64,000 nucleotides of DNA, from contig JAINUG010000131.1 in NCBI GenBank assembly GCA_029706075.1, forward strand, positions 2,108,001 through 2,172,000, written 5' to 3'. This document shows positions 34,395-45,153 of this stretch, one piece after another (the stretch's first letter is position 1; every line of letters starts with the position of its first letter). Below the pieces are notes generated by a model that did no database searches, was not told the DNA's origin, and worked only from the letters and a program-made list of their open reading frames with translations. The translations under genes and the position numbers were made by a program. This DNA is from Aldrovandia affinis (Eukaryota > Chordata > Actinopteri > Notacanthiformes > Halosauridae).

Positions 34395-35231
34395 ACAGTT
34401 TTTTCATCCTATTTTCCCTTACTTTTGGGATGAATTTACAATGTACATTGTTACGGCTGGCCAAAGTTTGACCCCAGAGACTTAGACAACAGGTGCTTGA
34501 TTGCTGATTGAGGCCATGCTCCTGCTGCATGATTGCTTGGCTTCACTTATTGGACCATCCCCAACTGCACTGTCCTCGACCACGCCCCTGTCTGGAGTTT
34601 ATAAGGGGGTGGAGCGCATTTTTTCCTTTTTTAAAGAGAAAATAAAAATAAAATAAAAAGCTTTTTCCTTTCTGTGATTTCATGCCATTTAGCTGTGCCT
34701 TTTTGAGAAGCTTTTACAAAGATTTTTTACCTTACTTACTTTTACTTACCATTTTTCTTGTGCATTTTTCTTTTCTTATGTACATTTTGATAGCTAGGGA
34801 AGCTAGAGTAGGGGAAACAGTCTGCAGACGAACATCCTTTTTGACTTGCACAAGAGTGAGTTTAGAACCTGTTTTGTCTAGGGCTAGGGCTTAGTTAGAC
34901 TGTTTTGTTGATTTTTATTATATCCCTTCGATGTCATGTGAGTATGTCCTTTATCTGTTGTATGTCCTAAATAAATCCTGTATTTTTTTTATGACCCGTT
35001 GACTCTAAGGAATATTTGGTTGTCGCGTCCTGTTTTGGTTCACCACACGGCTATTGGAATGCGCGTGGTTTATGCAGGTTGTAAAAACATCTACAGTCAA
35101 TTTTTCATTCACAGTTCTGCAGTGTAAAGTTTTCCCAATCTATATTGCTTAAATTCTCTCTCATTTTATTAAAGTCAAATTGTCTGTGTTAAAAATTCTA
35201 CAGTTAGAGGAGGCAATCTTAACTTGCCAAG
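34395..35231 (-). pseudogene. Inverted CR1 fragment (endonuclease-RT linker) split by a solo LTR
   Basis: 34395-34448 and 35087-35231 together are the reverse complement of about 37965-38175 of the long CR1 copy, so this piece points the opposite way from the CR1 piece beside it. The two halves join perfectly once the LTR (34449-35086) and one ACAT are removed. It encodes part of the linker between endonuclease and RT only. Confidence 0.85.
34449..35086 (+). repeat. Probable solo LTR, 638 bp, 4-bp target duplication
   Basis: Inserted in the inverted CR1 fragment. ACAT precedes it (34445-34448) and follows it (35087-35090). It begins TGTTACGGCTGG and has a TATA-like TTTATAAGGGGG at about 34598 and an AATAAA at about 34969, the order of an LTR promoter and polyA signal. 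The 3' end does not read CA in the position implied by the duplication, so the border may be off by a few bases. Confidence 0.65.
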
Positions 35232-35508
35232 ATTCCTTTGCCTGACGGGATTGCTGTGTCAGACATGCGGAGAGTTTGAGTTTGAATTGTTTGTTGCTGT
35301 CGTGATATTATTGGGATTGTCTTTTGTATTGTTGCTTAGGGTTCAGCCTTTTATCATCAGAAAGGGTAAAAGGATAAAAGATTTGCTCTTAAGGTAAACG
35401 TTTGTCGCCGTTAGGGGACAGAAAGGGAATTTTAAATTTTTTCCCCATCTAGCTTCGGAAAGCTTGTTAAAAAGTTAACGATTTGGCAATACACCCAGCT
35501 GACGCAAG

Positions 35509-35889
35509 TTTTTAAAATATTTTTTAATACATTTATTTCAGGTTTTTTCCCCGTTTTTCTCCCAATTTGGTTGCCAATTAAACCCTCTATTTACTTCAAT
35601 TCCCCACCCTCATGAGTCCCTCGCCCGTCCTCCGGGATCAAGACACACATTCCTGGTTGAGTGTTCCCGCCTCTTTCGAGACGGGAAATCTTCCACGGAC
35701 TCCTTAACCTTCTCCTCGACGAACTCGTGCCGGCTCTCCCTCCCCCCGGACAGCCAAATGCCGCCTCTGATCGGGCTGATGACCAGGGCCGGTCTGGTAG
35801 AGACGCGGGTTTCGATCCGCGTCCGTGACGTACAGCGCACACCACTCCGAAGCGTGGTGCGTTAGACCGCTGCACCATCCGCCAGGCCC
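35509..35889 (-). repeat. tRNA-derived SINE with GGGAGAAAAACGGGG tail, 10-bp target duplication
   Basis: CTGACGCAAG flanks it (35499-35508 and 35890-35899). The minus-strand head GGCGGATGGTGCAGCGGTCT and B-box GATCGAAACC form a tRNA-like head that differs from that of the SINE at 31130-31492. The 3' tail (TTGGCAACCAAATTGGGAG, then AAAAACGGGG) is the same. Confidence 0.9.
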
Positions 35890-36229
35890 CTGACGCAAGG
35901 TTTTTTGTGTTTTTTTGCCCTCTCAGGAGCAAATCCAAGAGCATGGAAATATAGTATAGCTAACTTGCTTTTGCTGGCTTAAATGTAATTGTTATATTTC
36001 AAGTGTTGAGCGTATAGCTGTTTCGGTTGGCTGCTACTAGCTCTCTTGCTAAAGACAACCGGATCGAACGTTTTCTAATTAGCTTTAAGTGTTGTTTCCA
36101 TTTCAACATTTCTGCAAACTGACTGTTCGGAGCCACCTCGGTGTATAGTATTTTTATCGACTTAGTGTCTCTGTTTTGGCCGTAATTCATTCAGTGCAGG
36201 GAGAGCAATACATATATTTAGGGGTGAAA

Positions 36230-37124
36230 ATGTGGCCATCGGCAGTGCAGTGCGAGTGTTGCAGGATGATTGCGTTTCTGGAAGGAGACTTCCAGGAGGG
36301 TTTTGTCTGCGACAGTTGCCAGCTTGTGAAGCATCTCGAGAGTAAGATTCTAAAGAGTTCCAGGAACTTATTAGTATGCCCTTTAGAGAGATAGCCTACA
36401 CGCCGAAGCGGGGTAGGGGGGAGACTCTAGAGCAGGTAGGGAGAGAAAGTTGGGTGACAGTAGGGTGCCAGCGTAGAAAAGGGCGCGCACATGCAGGGGG
36501 GCATCTCCAGAGATTGTGATGTCCAACCGATTCCAGCCCTTGCAGGAAGAGGATCTGGCCCAGCCCTCTGTGAGTGGGAGGACTGATGAGCCCCAGGGCA
36601 CCCTGGCGGCCATGCCACCCAGGAAAAGGGAGTTAATTGTAGTGGGGGATTCTATAATTAGAGGTATAGACAGTATAGTCTGTTTGCGGGAAAAGGAATC
36701 TCGCATGGCATGTTGCCTGCCTGGTGCTCAGGTTGGAGACCTCCTGGAACACGCGGACAAGCTCCTGGCCAGAGCAGGGGTGGGTCCAGTGGTCATGGTC
36801 CATGTTGGATGACATAGGTAAGGGTAGGTTTGAGGTTCTGCAGGACAAATTTATAGAATTAGGATCAAAGTTAAGTGGCAGAACCTCCACGGTGGTCTTC
36901 TCTGGAATTCTGCCAGTACCACGTGCTAGCAAAGGCAAGCAGAATTTTATATGGAGATTTAACACGTGGCTACAAACCTGGTGTAGGAAAGAGGGGTACA
37001 GGGGTACTGGGACTTTTGGAACAGGGGTGACCTGTACAAGTGGGACGGGCTACATTTGAACCGGAGGGGTACAGATGCATTGGGCCAGCGTATGCTCAGG
37101 GTAGCGGAGGAATATTTAAACTAG
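36230..37124 (+). pseudogene. CR1 ORF1: cysteine finger plus GDSL/SGNH esterase-like domain
   Basis: The start chosen is ATG 36230 (MWPSAVQCECCRMIAFLEG). The N-terminal part has CxCC...CDSC cysteines then a leucine-rich stretch. The second part, in another frame, has the esterase block I (ELIVVGDSIIRGID, serine in GDS), a VHVG..D.GKGRFEVLQDKF region whose GTND block has lost two residues, and block V (WDGLHLNRRGTD with the catalytic histidine). Such esterases are a known feature of CR1-type ORF1 proteins. Several frameshifts inactivate it. Confidence 0.8.
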
Positions 37125-37326
37125 GGACTGGGGGGGCAGGGAGGGAAATTAGTAGTAGTAGTATTATGGATAGGGAGGTACAGACTGCCCAGATGGAAGA
37201 CACCAGGGCAGAGTATAATAAATCTGAGGATATAATGAATAAAGATTTTTTGGATCATAATGTGAATAGAGGTAGTTTGGCACAGTTATGTGTGGAGGGG
37301 AAGGTTCAACGTAAGTGTGAGTAAGG

Positions 37327-40300
37327 CTCTGAAGTTCATGTGTTTAAATAAAAAAATAATTTTTGGAACTGGAGGCTGACATGTTGAATGAGGGTTATGA
37401 CATTGTTGGGATTACTGAGACATGGCTTGGCGCAGCGGATGGGGATAAATATAATGTAGAGGGGTACAAATTGTTTAGGAAGGATATAACTAATAAAAGA
37501 GGAAGGGGAGTGGCCCTTTATGTGAAAGACAATCTTAATGTGCAGGAAATTCCAGGTATAAACTCATTCGTTTCTTGTGAGGACATCTGGATTAGATTAC
37601 TGGGAGATCATGAGAAGGGCCTTAATATAGGAGTATGCTATAGACCTCCAGCTTCAGACAGTAACATAAATAGTACGCTCTTTGGTAACATAAAACAAAT
37701 CTGTGCTGAAGGAGAGACGATAATAATGGGCGACTTCAATTGCCCCTCTATAAATTGGGAGATAGTGACAGGTCGGGGCAAATGTGAAGAGGAGTTTTTA
37801 GATATGGTCAATGACTGCTTTTTGGTACAGTCTGTTACTCAGCCTACGAGAGGGAAATCAATACTGGATCTGGTTTTGTGTAACAATTTTGATATAATTT
37901 GCAGCACAGAGGTAGGAGAACCACTAGGGGCAAGTGACCACAGTGCAGTTATTTTTGATATTTTTTGGCAAGTTAAGACAGCCTCCTCTAACTCTAGAAT
38001 TTTTAATTTTAGACGAGCTGACTTTAATAAAATGAGAGAGAATTTAAGTAATATAGATTGGGTAAAACTTCTAGATTGCAGAACTGTGAATGAAAAATGG
38101 ACTATATTTAAAAGGGTTATTGTAGATGTACAGTGTAAATTCATCCCAAAAGTAAGGAAAAATAGGATGAAAAAATAGTCTCCAACTGTACAGAGTATAT
38201 TGTGGCAGCCCAAGGGGCTGCACAACAAAATGGCTGCCTGGCCTACAACACATGGGAGCCAGGAAACACTACATTTCCCAGCAGGCCACAGTCACACCTG
38301 AGCCAAGTGAAGGCAATGGAGCTAACGGCCAGCTGAAGGCCATTTCAAGGCCTATTTAAAGGACTCGCTCCCAGTACCCATGGAGAGGAGTAGGAACGTG
38401 TTTGGGGAGGAGTAGGAAAGTGTTTGAGAAGAGTTGCTGTGTGTGTTTGAAGAGAGAGAGATACCTGTGAAGTTGTTGACCAGCCAGGATTTGGAAAGAG
38501 TGTTGGAGTGTGTTTGTTTGTGTGGAATTGGATTGTTTGAGGACCCCCTTTGGATTTTGACTACGGACTGGATTGCGGACTTGGACCTGGATATTGGATT
38601 GGATTTGGACATTGACGACGAGATAGGATTTGTGGACTTTATGTGTTTGTATTCCCTTGAAGACCCCACCCTTTGTTTTATGTTTGTAAGTAGTAGTTTA
38701 ATAAATTATCATTTTGTTTTTGAATACTGCCTCCTCTGTGTTCTTAAACTTGCCTATGCCCTCTGCAAGGTCCGTGAGTGTCGCCCAACCCCTGGGGACA
38801 CCACAATATAAAAAGGATAACTCAGAGAGAAATAAGTTAATTATTGTAATATGCGGGCTAAGGCTAAAAAGGAAATAAGATCAGCTAAAAGGTGGTTTGA
38901 AATTAAAATTTCCCAAGATGCAAAAAGTAATCCTAAGAAGTTTTTTCAATATTGTAGTAGAAAAAGGAAAGTTAAAGATGAGGTTAAGTGCATTAAGAAT
39001 AAAGAAGGAACTTTGGTTTATAATAATAAGGATATTGCTAACACACTAAACAGCTACTTTGTTGAGAGCTTTACTAGAGAAGAGGTTATAAATATGCCTA
39101 AATGTATAGACAAGGTACAGAATGTTTTGGAGGACTTTGAGATAAGGGACATAGAAGTACTACAAAAACTTAAGACAAATAAGGCAGCAGGCCCGGATGG
39201 CATATATCCCAGAGTACTCAAATAACTTGGGGAAATTATATATAAACCATTAACAGATATTTGAATCCAATCCATAATCAATGGAGAAATACCAGATGAC
39301 TGGAAGCAAGGTAGTATAATTCCAATATATAAGAAGGGGGACTGTACTGACCCAGGGAACAATAGGCCTGTCAGTTTAACTTGCATCGCAAGGCTCATTG
39401 CTAAAATGAATTCAGTAGGAATTGCAGGAGTAGTTTCAGAGTGGGTTCATAATTGGCTGCAAGGGCGAATACAAAGAGTAACAGTAGGTGGGGCCGTATC
39501 TGACCTCAGTGCTGTGGGCAGTGGTGTCCCGCAGGGATCGGTGCTGGGACCTCTGCTCTTCCTTATTGACATAAATGGTCTTGATATGGATGTTAGTAGC
39601 AAAATAGTTAAATTTGCAGATGATACTAAACTTGGGGGTTTGGCAAACAGTTTGGAATTGACTAAAGTAATCCAAGATGATTTAAACAAAATCCAAAAAT
39701 GGGCAGATACATGGCAGATGACATTCAATATTGCTAAATGTAAAGTTATGCATGTGGGAAATAAAAACATTAGACAGAAGTATTTTATGGGAGGAGAAAA
39801 GTTAGTAGGTGTTCAATTTGAAAAAGACTTAGGAATTGTAGTTGGTCAAAGCCTATCTGCATCAAAGCAGTGTGCTACAGCAGTGAAAAAAGCCAACAGG
39901 ATGCTGGGATACATAACAAAAAGTATTGAGTATAAATCAAAGGAGGTTATATTAATGTTATATAATGCCTTTGTCAGACCTCACTTATTCTGTGTGCAGT
40001 TCTGGGCACCGCACTACAAGAAAGATATAGAAGCTCTTGAAAAAGTCCAAAGAAGGGCAACTAAACTGATACCTGGTATGAAAGGTAAAAGTTATTATGA
40101 TAGACTTAAGGCACTCAATCTATTTAAGCTTAGCAAACGGAGACTTGATTGAGGTTTTTAAATTCCTAAAAGGGATTAACAAAGTGAAATACCAAAGATT
40201 TTTTAAGATAAGTGGAGTCAGCAGAACAAGAAACCACAGGTGAAAATTAGCTAAAGGCAAATTCCACACAGATATTAGGAAGTTTTTCTTTACACAGAGA

Positions 40301-40387
40301 GTTGTCAATGCCTGGAACAGCTTGCCAGGTCAGGTAGTAGAGGCAGAAACACTTGGGCTATTCAAGTCCAGGCTAGATGTAGTACTA
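37327..40387 (+). pseudogene. CR1 ORF2: AP-endonuclease and reverse transcriptase, interrupted
   Basis: The endonuclease frame 37363-38178 (271 codons) is intact over motifs ITETWL, RGRGVALYVKD, GVCYRPP, IIMGDFNCPSINW, GKSILDLVL and GASDHSAVIFD. The linker stops at 38176 and a solo LTR follows. RT resumes at 38851 (KTNKAAGPDGIYPRVLK, stop at 39223) and 39406-40152 ([49 protein letters not shown]). The RT motif block with YLDFQKAFDKVP has been deleted around 39390. The end of the ORF is broken at 40150 and then fused to L2 sequence. Confidence 0.85.
38201..38805 (+). repeat. Solo LTR, 605 bp, 4-bp target duplication, inside CR1 ORF2
   Basis: It starts TGTGGCAGCC and ends GGGACACCACA, with ATAT on each side (38197-38200 and 38806-38809). 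A TATTTAAAGG box lies at about 38352, an AATAAA at 38700, and a GAATACTGCCTCCTC block downstream, also present in the fragment at 10286-10548. ACTACATTTCCCAGCA at 38268-38283 resembles the ZNF143/SBS promoter motif. No internal retroelement sequence remains. Confidence 0.88.
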
Positions 40388-40390
40388 TAC

Positions 40391-41626
40391 TATATAACCA
40401 ACTGTCTGCTCATCTCTTACAGAACTACCTGCTTGATCCCAACCAATCTGGGTTCAGAGCAGGCCACTCCACAGAGACTGCTCTCCTTGTGGTCACTGAG
40501 GCTCTTCATGGGGCCCAATCCTTTAGCTCCGCCCAAGTCCCAATCCCTTAGCTCCGTCCTCCTCCTCCTCGACCTGTCGGCAGCATTCGACACTGTGGAC
40601 CATCGGACCCTGCTCTCATCTCTCGTCGAGATGGGAATCTCTGGATCTGCGTTGATATGGTTCGAGTCTTACCTGGCTGACTGGTCCTACCAGGTGGCCT
40701 GGAGAGGATCCCTCTCCTCTCCCCACACCCTCTCTACCGGAGTCCCACAGGGCTCGGTGCTAGGCCCCATCCTATTTTCTCTCTACACCAGGTCACTTGG
40801 CTCTGTTATTTCTGCTCATGGTTTTTCCTATCACTGTTATGCTGATGACACTCAACTCTTTCTCTCCTTCTCTCCATCTGATACCCATTTCCCGGCATGG
40901 ATCTCTGCATGCCTGGCTGACATCTCCGCATGGATGTCCACCCACCACCTGAAGCCGAACCTGGGGAAGACAGAGCTGCTCTTCCTCCCAGCGAAGGGCT
41001 CCCCGATGATTGATGCGTCAATCACCGTGGAAGGCTCCATAGTGTCTCCGTCCCAGTCTGCCAGGAGTCTTGGAGTAACCCTGGACAACCAGCTGTGCTT
41101 CTCGAGCCATATTGCAGTGATCACTCGGACCTGCCGATTCTCCCTCCACAACATCCAGAGGATCCGACCGTTCATCACCCAAGAGGTCACTCAACTCCTA
41201 GTCCAGGCCCTGGTGATCTCACGTCTGGACTATGGCAATTCCTTGCTGGCAGACCTTCCGGCCTGTGCCATCAAGCCACTGCAACTAGTCCAGAACGCTG
41301 CCGCTCGTCTGGTGTTCAACCAGCCGAAGTTCACCCACGTCACCCCTCTACTCTCCTCTCTGCACTGGCTCCCCATCGCAGCATGCATCAGATTCAAATC
41401 ACTGGTGCTTGCTTTTCAAGTGGCCAGAGGTACTCCCCCTTACCTCCAGTCACTCATCACTCCCTACACCCCTCCCAGACCCCTCCGCTCCGCCTCCTCT
41501 GGTAAACTGACTGTCCCTTCCCTCCAGGCGCCTGGCAGCCGCTCCTCGTGGTCTCGCCTCTTTTCTGTCCTGATCCCTCGCTGGTGGAATGACCTTCCGC
41601 AATCGGTCAGGACCGAGGATTTTTAA
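40391..41626 (+). pseudogene. L2 reverse transcriptase, C-terminal three quarters
   Basis: A single open frame of about 410 codons. It includes [20 protein letters not shown] (first catalytic D), [34 protein letters not shown] (catalytic YADD), [14 protein letters not shown] and ISRLDYGNSLLADLP. It stops after [16 protein letters not shown], where an AT-rich insertion precedes the usual end. The reading frame opens upstream in CR1 sequence (40322), so the 434-codon frame is a fusion by insertion, not a real protein. The endonuclease half is absent. Confidence 0.88.
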
Positions 41627-41771
41627 TTTTTTAATTTAACCTTTATTTATTTGGAATTACTTGGAATCTTCCGCAAGAGACCCACCTCTTCAGACTCCAC
41701 TACCACTGAACTCTGTCCATCTAGCTAAATGTCTTCACCACTGTTTACTTGTTCAACACTATACTCCAAAA

Positions 41772-41772
41772 A

Positions 41773-41805
<33 letters not shown>

Positions 41806-41807
41806 TA
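41772..41807 (+). repeat. (AAT)n microsatellite
   Basis: About ten TAA/AAT units in the 3' untranslated part of the L2 copy. Confidence 0.9.
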
Positions 41808-42090
41808 CACTAACCTTTTCCTTCCCATTGTTACAGGTATGGTATGCAGATGCCTGCAATGATGTCTATTGCTGTATTACTGCACTGATCTCGTGCGCTA
41901 ACTATGATTGTTCCTACCATGTATTAATGCACATCTTGTAAGTCGCTCTGGATAAGAGCGTCTGCTAAATGCTTAAAATTTTTAAAATTTTAAAATGTAG
42001 TACTAGATACTCTTCAGATTAGGACATGATGAGCCTAGATGGGCCGAACTAAACTAGGGACATGTATTCTTATGTTCTTATGTTCTTAAG

Positions 42091-42604
42091 AAATATCAAA
42101 AGTGACTGTACTATTATCACTTGTCCCTAGTGGTTCTACTACCTCTATGCTGCAAATTCAGGATTATTACACAAAGCCAGATCCAGTATTGATTTCCCTC
42201 TAGGCTGAGTAACAGACTATACCAAAAAACAGTCATTAACCACATCTAAGAAAAACTCCTCTTCACATTTACCCTGATAATCATCAGTAACTGGTAAAAA
42301 AAAAAATACAAGTGACTGGAATCTAGCATATTGACAGATGAGATTTGTGTGGCCTGGCCATTTTTTCGTAATACAATTTATGTTAAGCTCCAAGACAGAC
42401 GACAGACAGACTGAAGCGGTGCGAAGAGGATTTATGATGGTAACAGACCATGGTAAAGTTATTTTTATATTGTTCTAAATGGGCCACAGTATTAATTTAT
42501 TCATAAAAAATATGAATGAATAGGAGTGGCTATTGTGCCGGAATAACAGTCGACAGCTCTGCAAATGCTGACTCGGAGGAGGTACACCGCCTTTTGATCT
42601 CTAT
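42091..42604. other. Non-coding stretch
   Basis: No gene or repeat recognised. Confidence 0.5.
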
Positions 42605-42981
42605 TGGCGCTTTTCCACCACACAGTATGGTACGGTATGGCATGGTAACCAATCCGTGATCACACATTTTGTCGCTTTTGAGGTGCAAGACCTCATCAGT
42701 GTTTCGTCGGAAGACCAAATTCAAGTCCAGTCTGGAGTCCAGATCTGGGGATACAGCAGTCGGCCAAACGGTGCCGCGAAAAGATAAAAAAGATCAAATA
42801 TCAAATAAAAGAGATTTATGTCACCTCAGCGGTCGCATTCTTTTTTGTCACTTCACAAAACTCCTCCTACCTTCACGGTTCTGTTGTGTGATCGAAAAAC
42901 GACACAGGGACTCGATCCAGGAAGGGGATAGTTATGGATTCGGATGGTTTCTGTACCGTATTGTGCGGTGGAAAAGCGCCA
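42605..42981. mobile_element. Miniature inverted-repeat DNA element, 377 bp
   Basis: The left end TGGCGCTTTTCCACCACACA and the right end, which inverts to TGGCGCTTTTCCACCGCACA, extend about 28 bp each and then pair further around GGTACGGTA/TACCGTA. This end sequence is a common fish nonautonomous DNA transposon. Target duplication is unclear (flanks TAT and TTT). A 124-codon frame from 42669 runs past the right end and has no recognised domain. Confidence 0.8.
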
Positions 42982-43237
42982 TTTGTCACACATGGGCTAC
43001 AACTGAAAGCTGTAGTAGGCTTGTGAGAGGCCACTCTGTCTAGCCTACTACATAATTTTAGATCTTTAGATATATGGATGGGCCAAAATAGTTTTTTTTT
43101 TAATGAACAATCTCTACAAATGAACCAATTCATATTTTTTACATTTTAAAAGTGTTGCAGCCTTGTGATGGAGGACATCTCTAACAATCTTTTTTTGTTT
43201 GTTTAAGTTTTATTTTATCAGGGAAATTCCATTGACA

Positions 43238-44539
43238 TTTTACATTTTACATTTACATTTTAAGCATTTAGCAGACGCTCTTATCCAGAGCGACTTACAA
43301 GATGTGCATCAATACATGGTAGGAACAATCACAGTTAGCGCACGAGATCAGTGCAGGAATACAGCAATAGACATCATTGCAGGCATCTGCGTACTCATAC
43401 CTGTAACACCGGGAAGGAAAAGGTATTTTACATTTTACAAAATGTACAATTCTTTTTTTTTTTTTTTTTTTTAGTAAAGAGTATAGTGAACAAGTAGACA
43501 GTGGTGAAGACAATTTAGCTAGATGGACAGAGATCAGGGGTAGTGGAGTCTGAAGAGGTGGGTTTTGAGTCTCTTGGTGAAGATTGAAGTGATTCCGCAG
43601 TCCTGACCAATTGCGGGAGGTCGTTCCACCAACGAGGGACCAGGACAGAGAAGAGGCGAGACCGCTGAGAGCGGCTGCCAGGCGCCCGGGAGGGATGGGG
43701 CAGTCAGTCTGCCAGCGGAGGCGGAGCGGAGAGGTCTGGACGGGGTGTAGGGCGTGATGAGTGACTGGAGGTATGGGGAGCAGTTCTGGCGCTTGAAAAG
43801 CAAGCACCAGTGACTTGAATCTGATGCGTGCTGCGATGGGGAGCCAGTGCAGAGAGGAGAGTAGAGGGGTGACGGGTGAACTTCGGCTGGTTGAACACCA
43901 GGCGAGCAGCAGCGCTCTGGACTAGTTGCAGTGGTTTGATGGCACAGGCCGGAAGGCCTGCCAGCAAGGAGTTGCAGTAGTCCAGACGTGAGATCACCAG
44001 GCCTGACCAGGAGTTGAGTGGCCTCTGGGTGAGGAACGGTCGGATCCTCCGGATGTTGTGAGGGAGAAACGGCAGGTCTGGAGGATCGCTGCAATATGGC
44101 TCGAGAAGCACAGCTGGTTGTCCAGGGTTACCCCAAGACTCCTGGCAGACTGGGATGGAGACACTATGGAGTTTTCCACGGTGATTGATGCATCAATCAT
44201 CGGGGAGCCCTTCGCTGGGAGGAAGAGCAGCTCTGTCTTCCCCAGGTTCAGCTTCAGGTGGTGGGTGGACATCCATGCGGAGATGTCAGCCAGGCATGCA
44301 GACATCCGTGCCGGGACCTGGGTATCAGATGGAGGGAAGGAGAGAAACAGTTGAGTGTCGTCAGCATAACAGTGATAGGAAAAACCATGAGCAGAAATAA
44401 CAGAACCAAGTGACTTGGTGTACAGAGAAAATAGACAGGGCCTAGCACCGCACCCTGCGGGACACCGGTAGAGAGGGGCGGGAGAGGAGAGGGGGATCTC
44501 TCCAGGCCACCTGGTAGGACCGGTCAGCCAGGTAGGACT
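43238..44539 (-). mobile_element. 5'-truncated L2-clade LINE, 8-bp target duplication
   Basis: CATTGACA flanks it (43230-43237 and 44540-44547). The low end holds the tail with the stem-loop AGACGCTCTTATCCAGAGCG, followed upstream by a T-run and the reverse transcriptase on the minus strand. Confidence 0.92.
43480..44530 (-). pseudogene. L2 reverse transcriptase, frameshifted
   Basis: From the high end the minus strand reads a YADD frame (44450-43994) with [40 protein letters not shown] and [20 protein letters not shown]. Two further frames then carry the HPEATQLL and [20 protein letters not shown] regions down to the C-terminus. At least two frameshifts separate them. The domain layout matches the copies at 40391 and 51007. 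Confidence 0.85.
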
Positions 44540-44723
44540 CATTGACACAGCCAGGCATGATTTGTAAAACAGAAAATGTAACCAAAACAATACAACAATT
44601 ACCAATACAACACCAACATAAAACATTCAGCACAGCAATAATAAGTACACAATGTATAAAAACAAAAGCACATATTTAAACATTTTAAACATACACTCTC
44701 AACCTGACACAGTCATTCCAGTG

Positions 44724-45145
44724 CAGGGCTGGACTGGGACAAAAAATAGGCCCTGCCATTTGGCTCAGACCAGCCCATCACAAATCGGGTCGGACACCGC
44801 CCATCACTACACACATCCTTTTGAGTCTGTTCAATATGCATATGATGCATATCTACCATTCATCAAATCACCAGTGTCAGTATAGAAAATGAACCAATGG
44901 GCCATTGTCCATTTTGCGGCCGTTTGATGGCAAAAAAAAGATGTGATTGGGCCGGCCCAGTGTCAGTATAGAAAATGAACCAATGGGCCGCCTGTCCATT
45001 TTTGTTGGCTGTTAGATGACAAAAAAAAATATATATATATATATTTATATTTTTAAATTAAAAATAATAATTATACCGCCCTACCGGCCCAAAACTAGAC
45101 CGCCCACCGAATCGCCCGGTAGACTATATAGCCAGTCCAGCCCTG
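44724..45145. mobile_element. Nonautonomous hAT element, 422 bp, 8-bp target duplication
   Basis: The ends are CAGGGCTGGACTGG and its inverse CCAGTCCAGCCCTG. TTCCAGTG flanks both (44716-44723 and 45146-45153). Inside, a GTGTCAGTATAGAAAATGAA block occurs twice (about 44873 and 44961), a tandem duplication of 88 bp. No coding sequence. It lies about 310 bp upstream of the hpse start codon. Confidence 0.92.
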
Positions 45146-45153
45146 TTCCAGTG

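Larger units (their letters stand above)
40388..41994 (+). mobile_element. 5'-truncated L2-clade LINE, 11-bp target duplication
   Basis: ATGTAGTACTA flanks it (40377-40387 and 41995-42005), within the 3' end of the CR1 copy. It carries most of the L2 reverse transcriptase and the 3' tail GTCGCTCTGGATAAGAGCG then TCTGCTAAATGC. An AATAAT microsatellite lies near 41775. Confidence 0.93.
35232..42090 (+). mobile_element. Near full-length CR1-like LINE, with three later insertions
   Basis: Once the SINE (35509-35889), solo LTR (38201-38805) and L2 (40388-41994) are removed, about 4.2 kb of CR1-like element remains. It has a 5' leader, ORF1 (finger plus esterase), ORF2 (endonuclease, RT), then the CR1 3' end GATGAGCCTAGATGGGCCGAAC and a (CTTATGTT)n tail to about 42090. 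The 5' border next to the inverted CR1 scrap at 35231 is approximate. Confidence 0.8.

Noticed and set aside
42669..43043. 124-codon frame
   Set aside because: It spans the border of a miniature inverted-repeat element, so it cannot be one gene.
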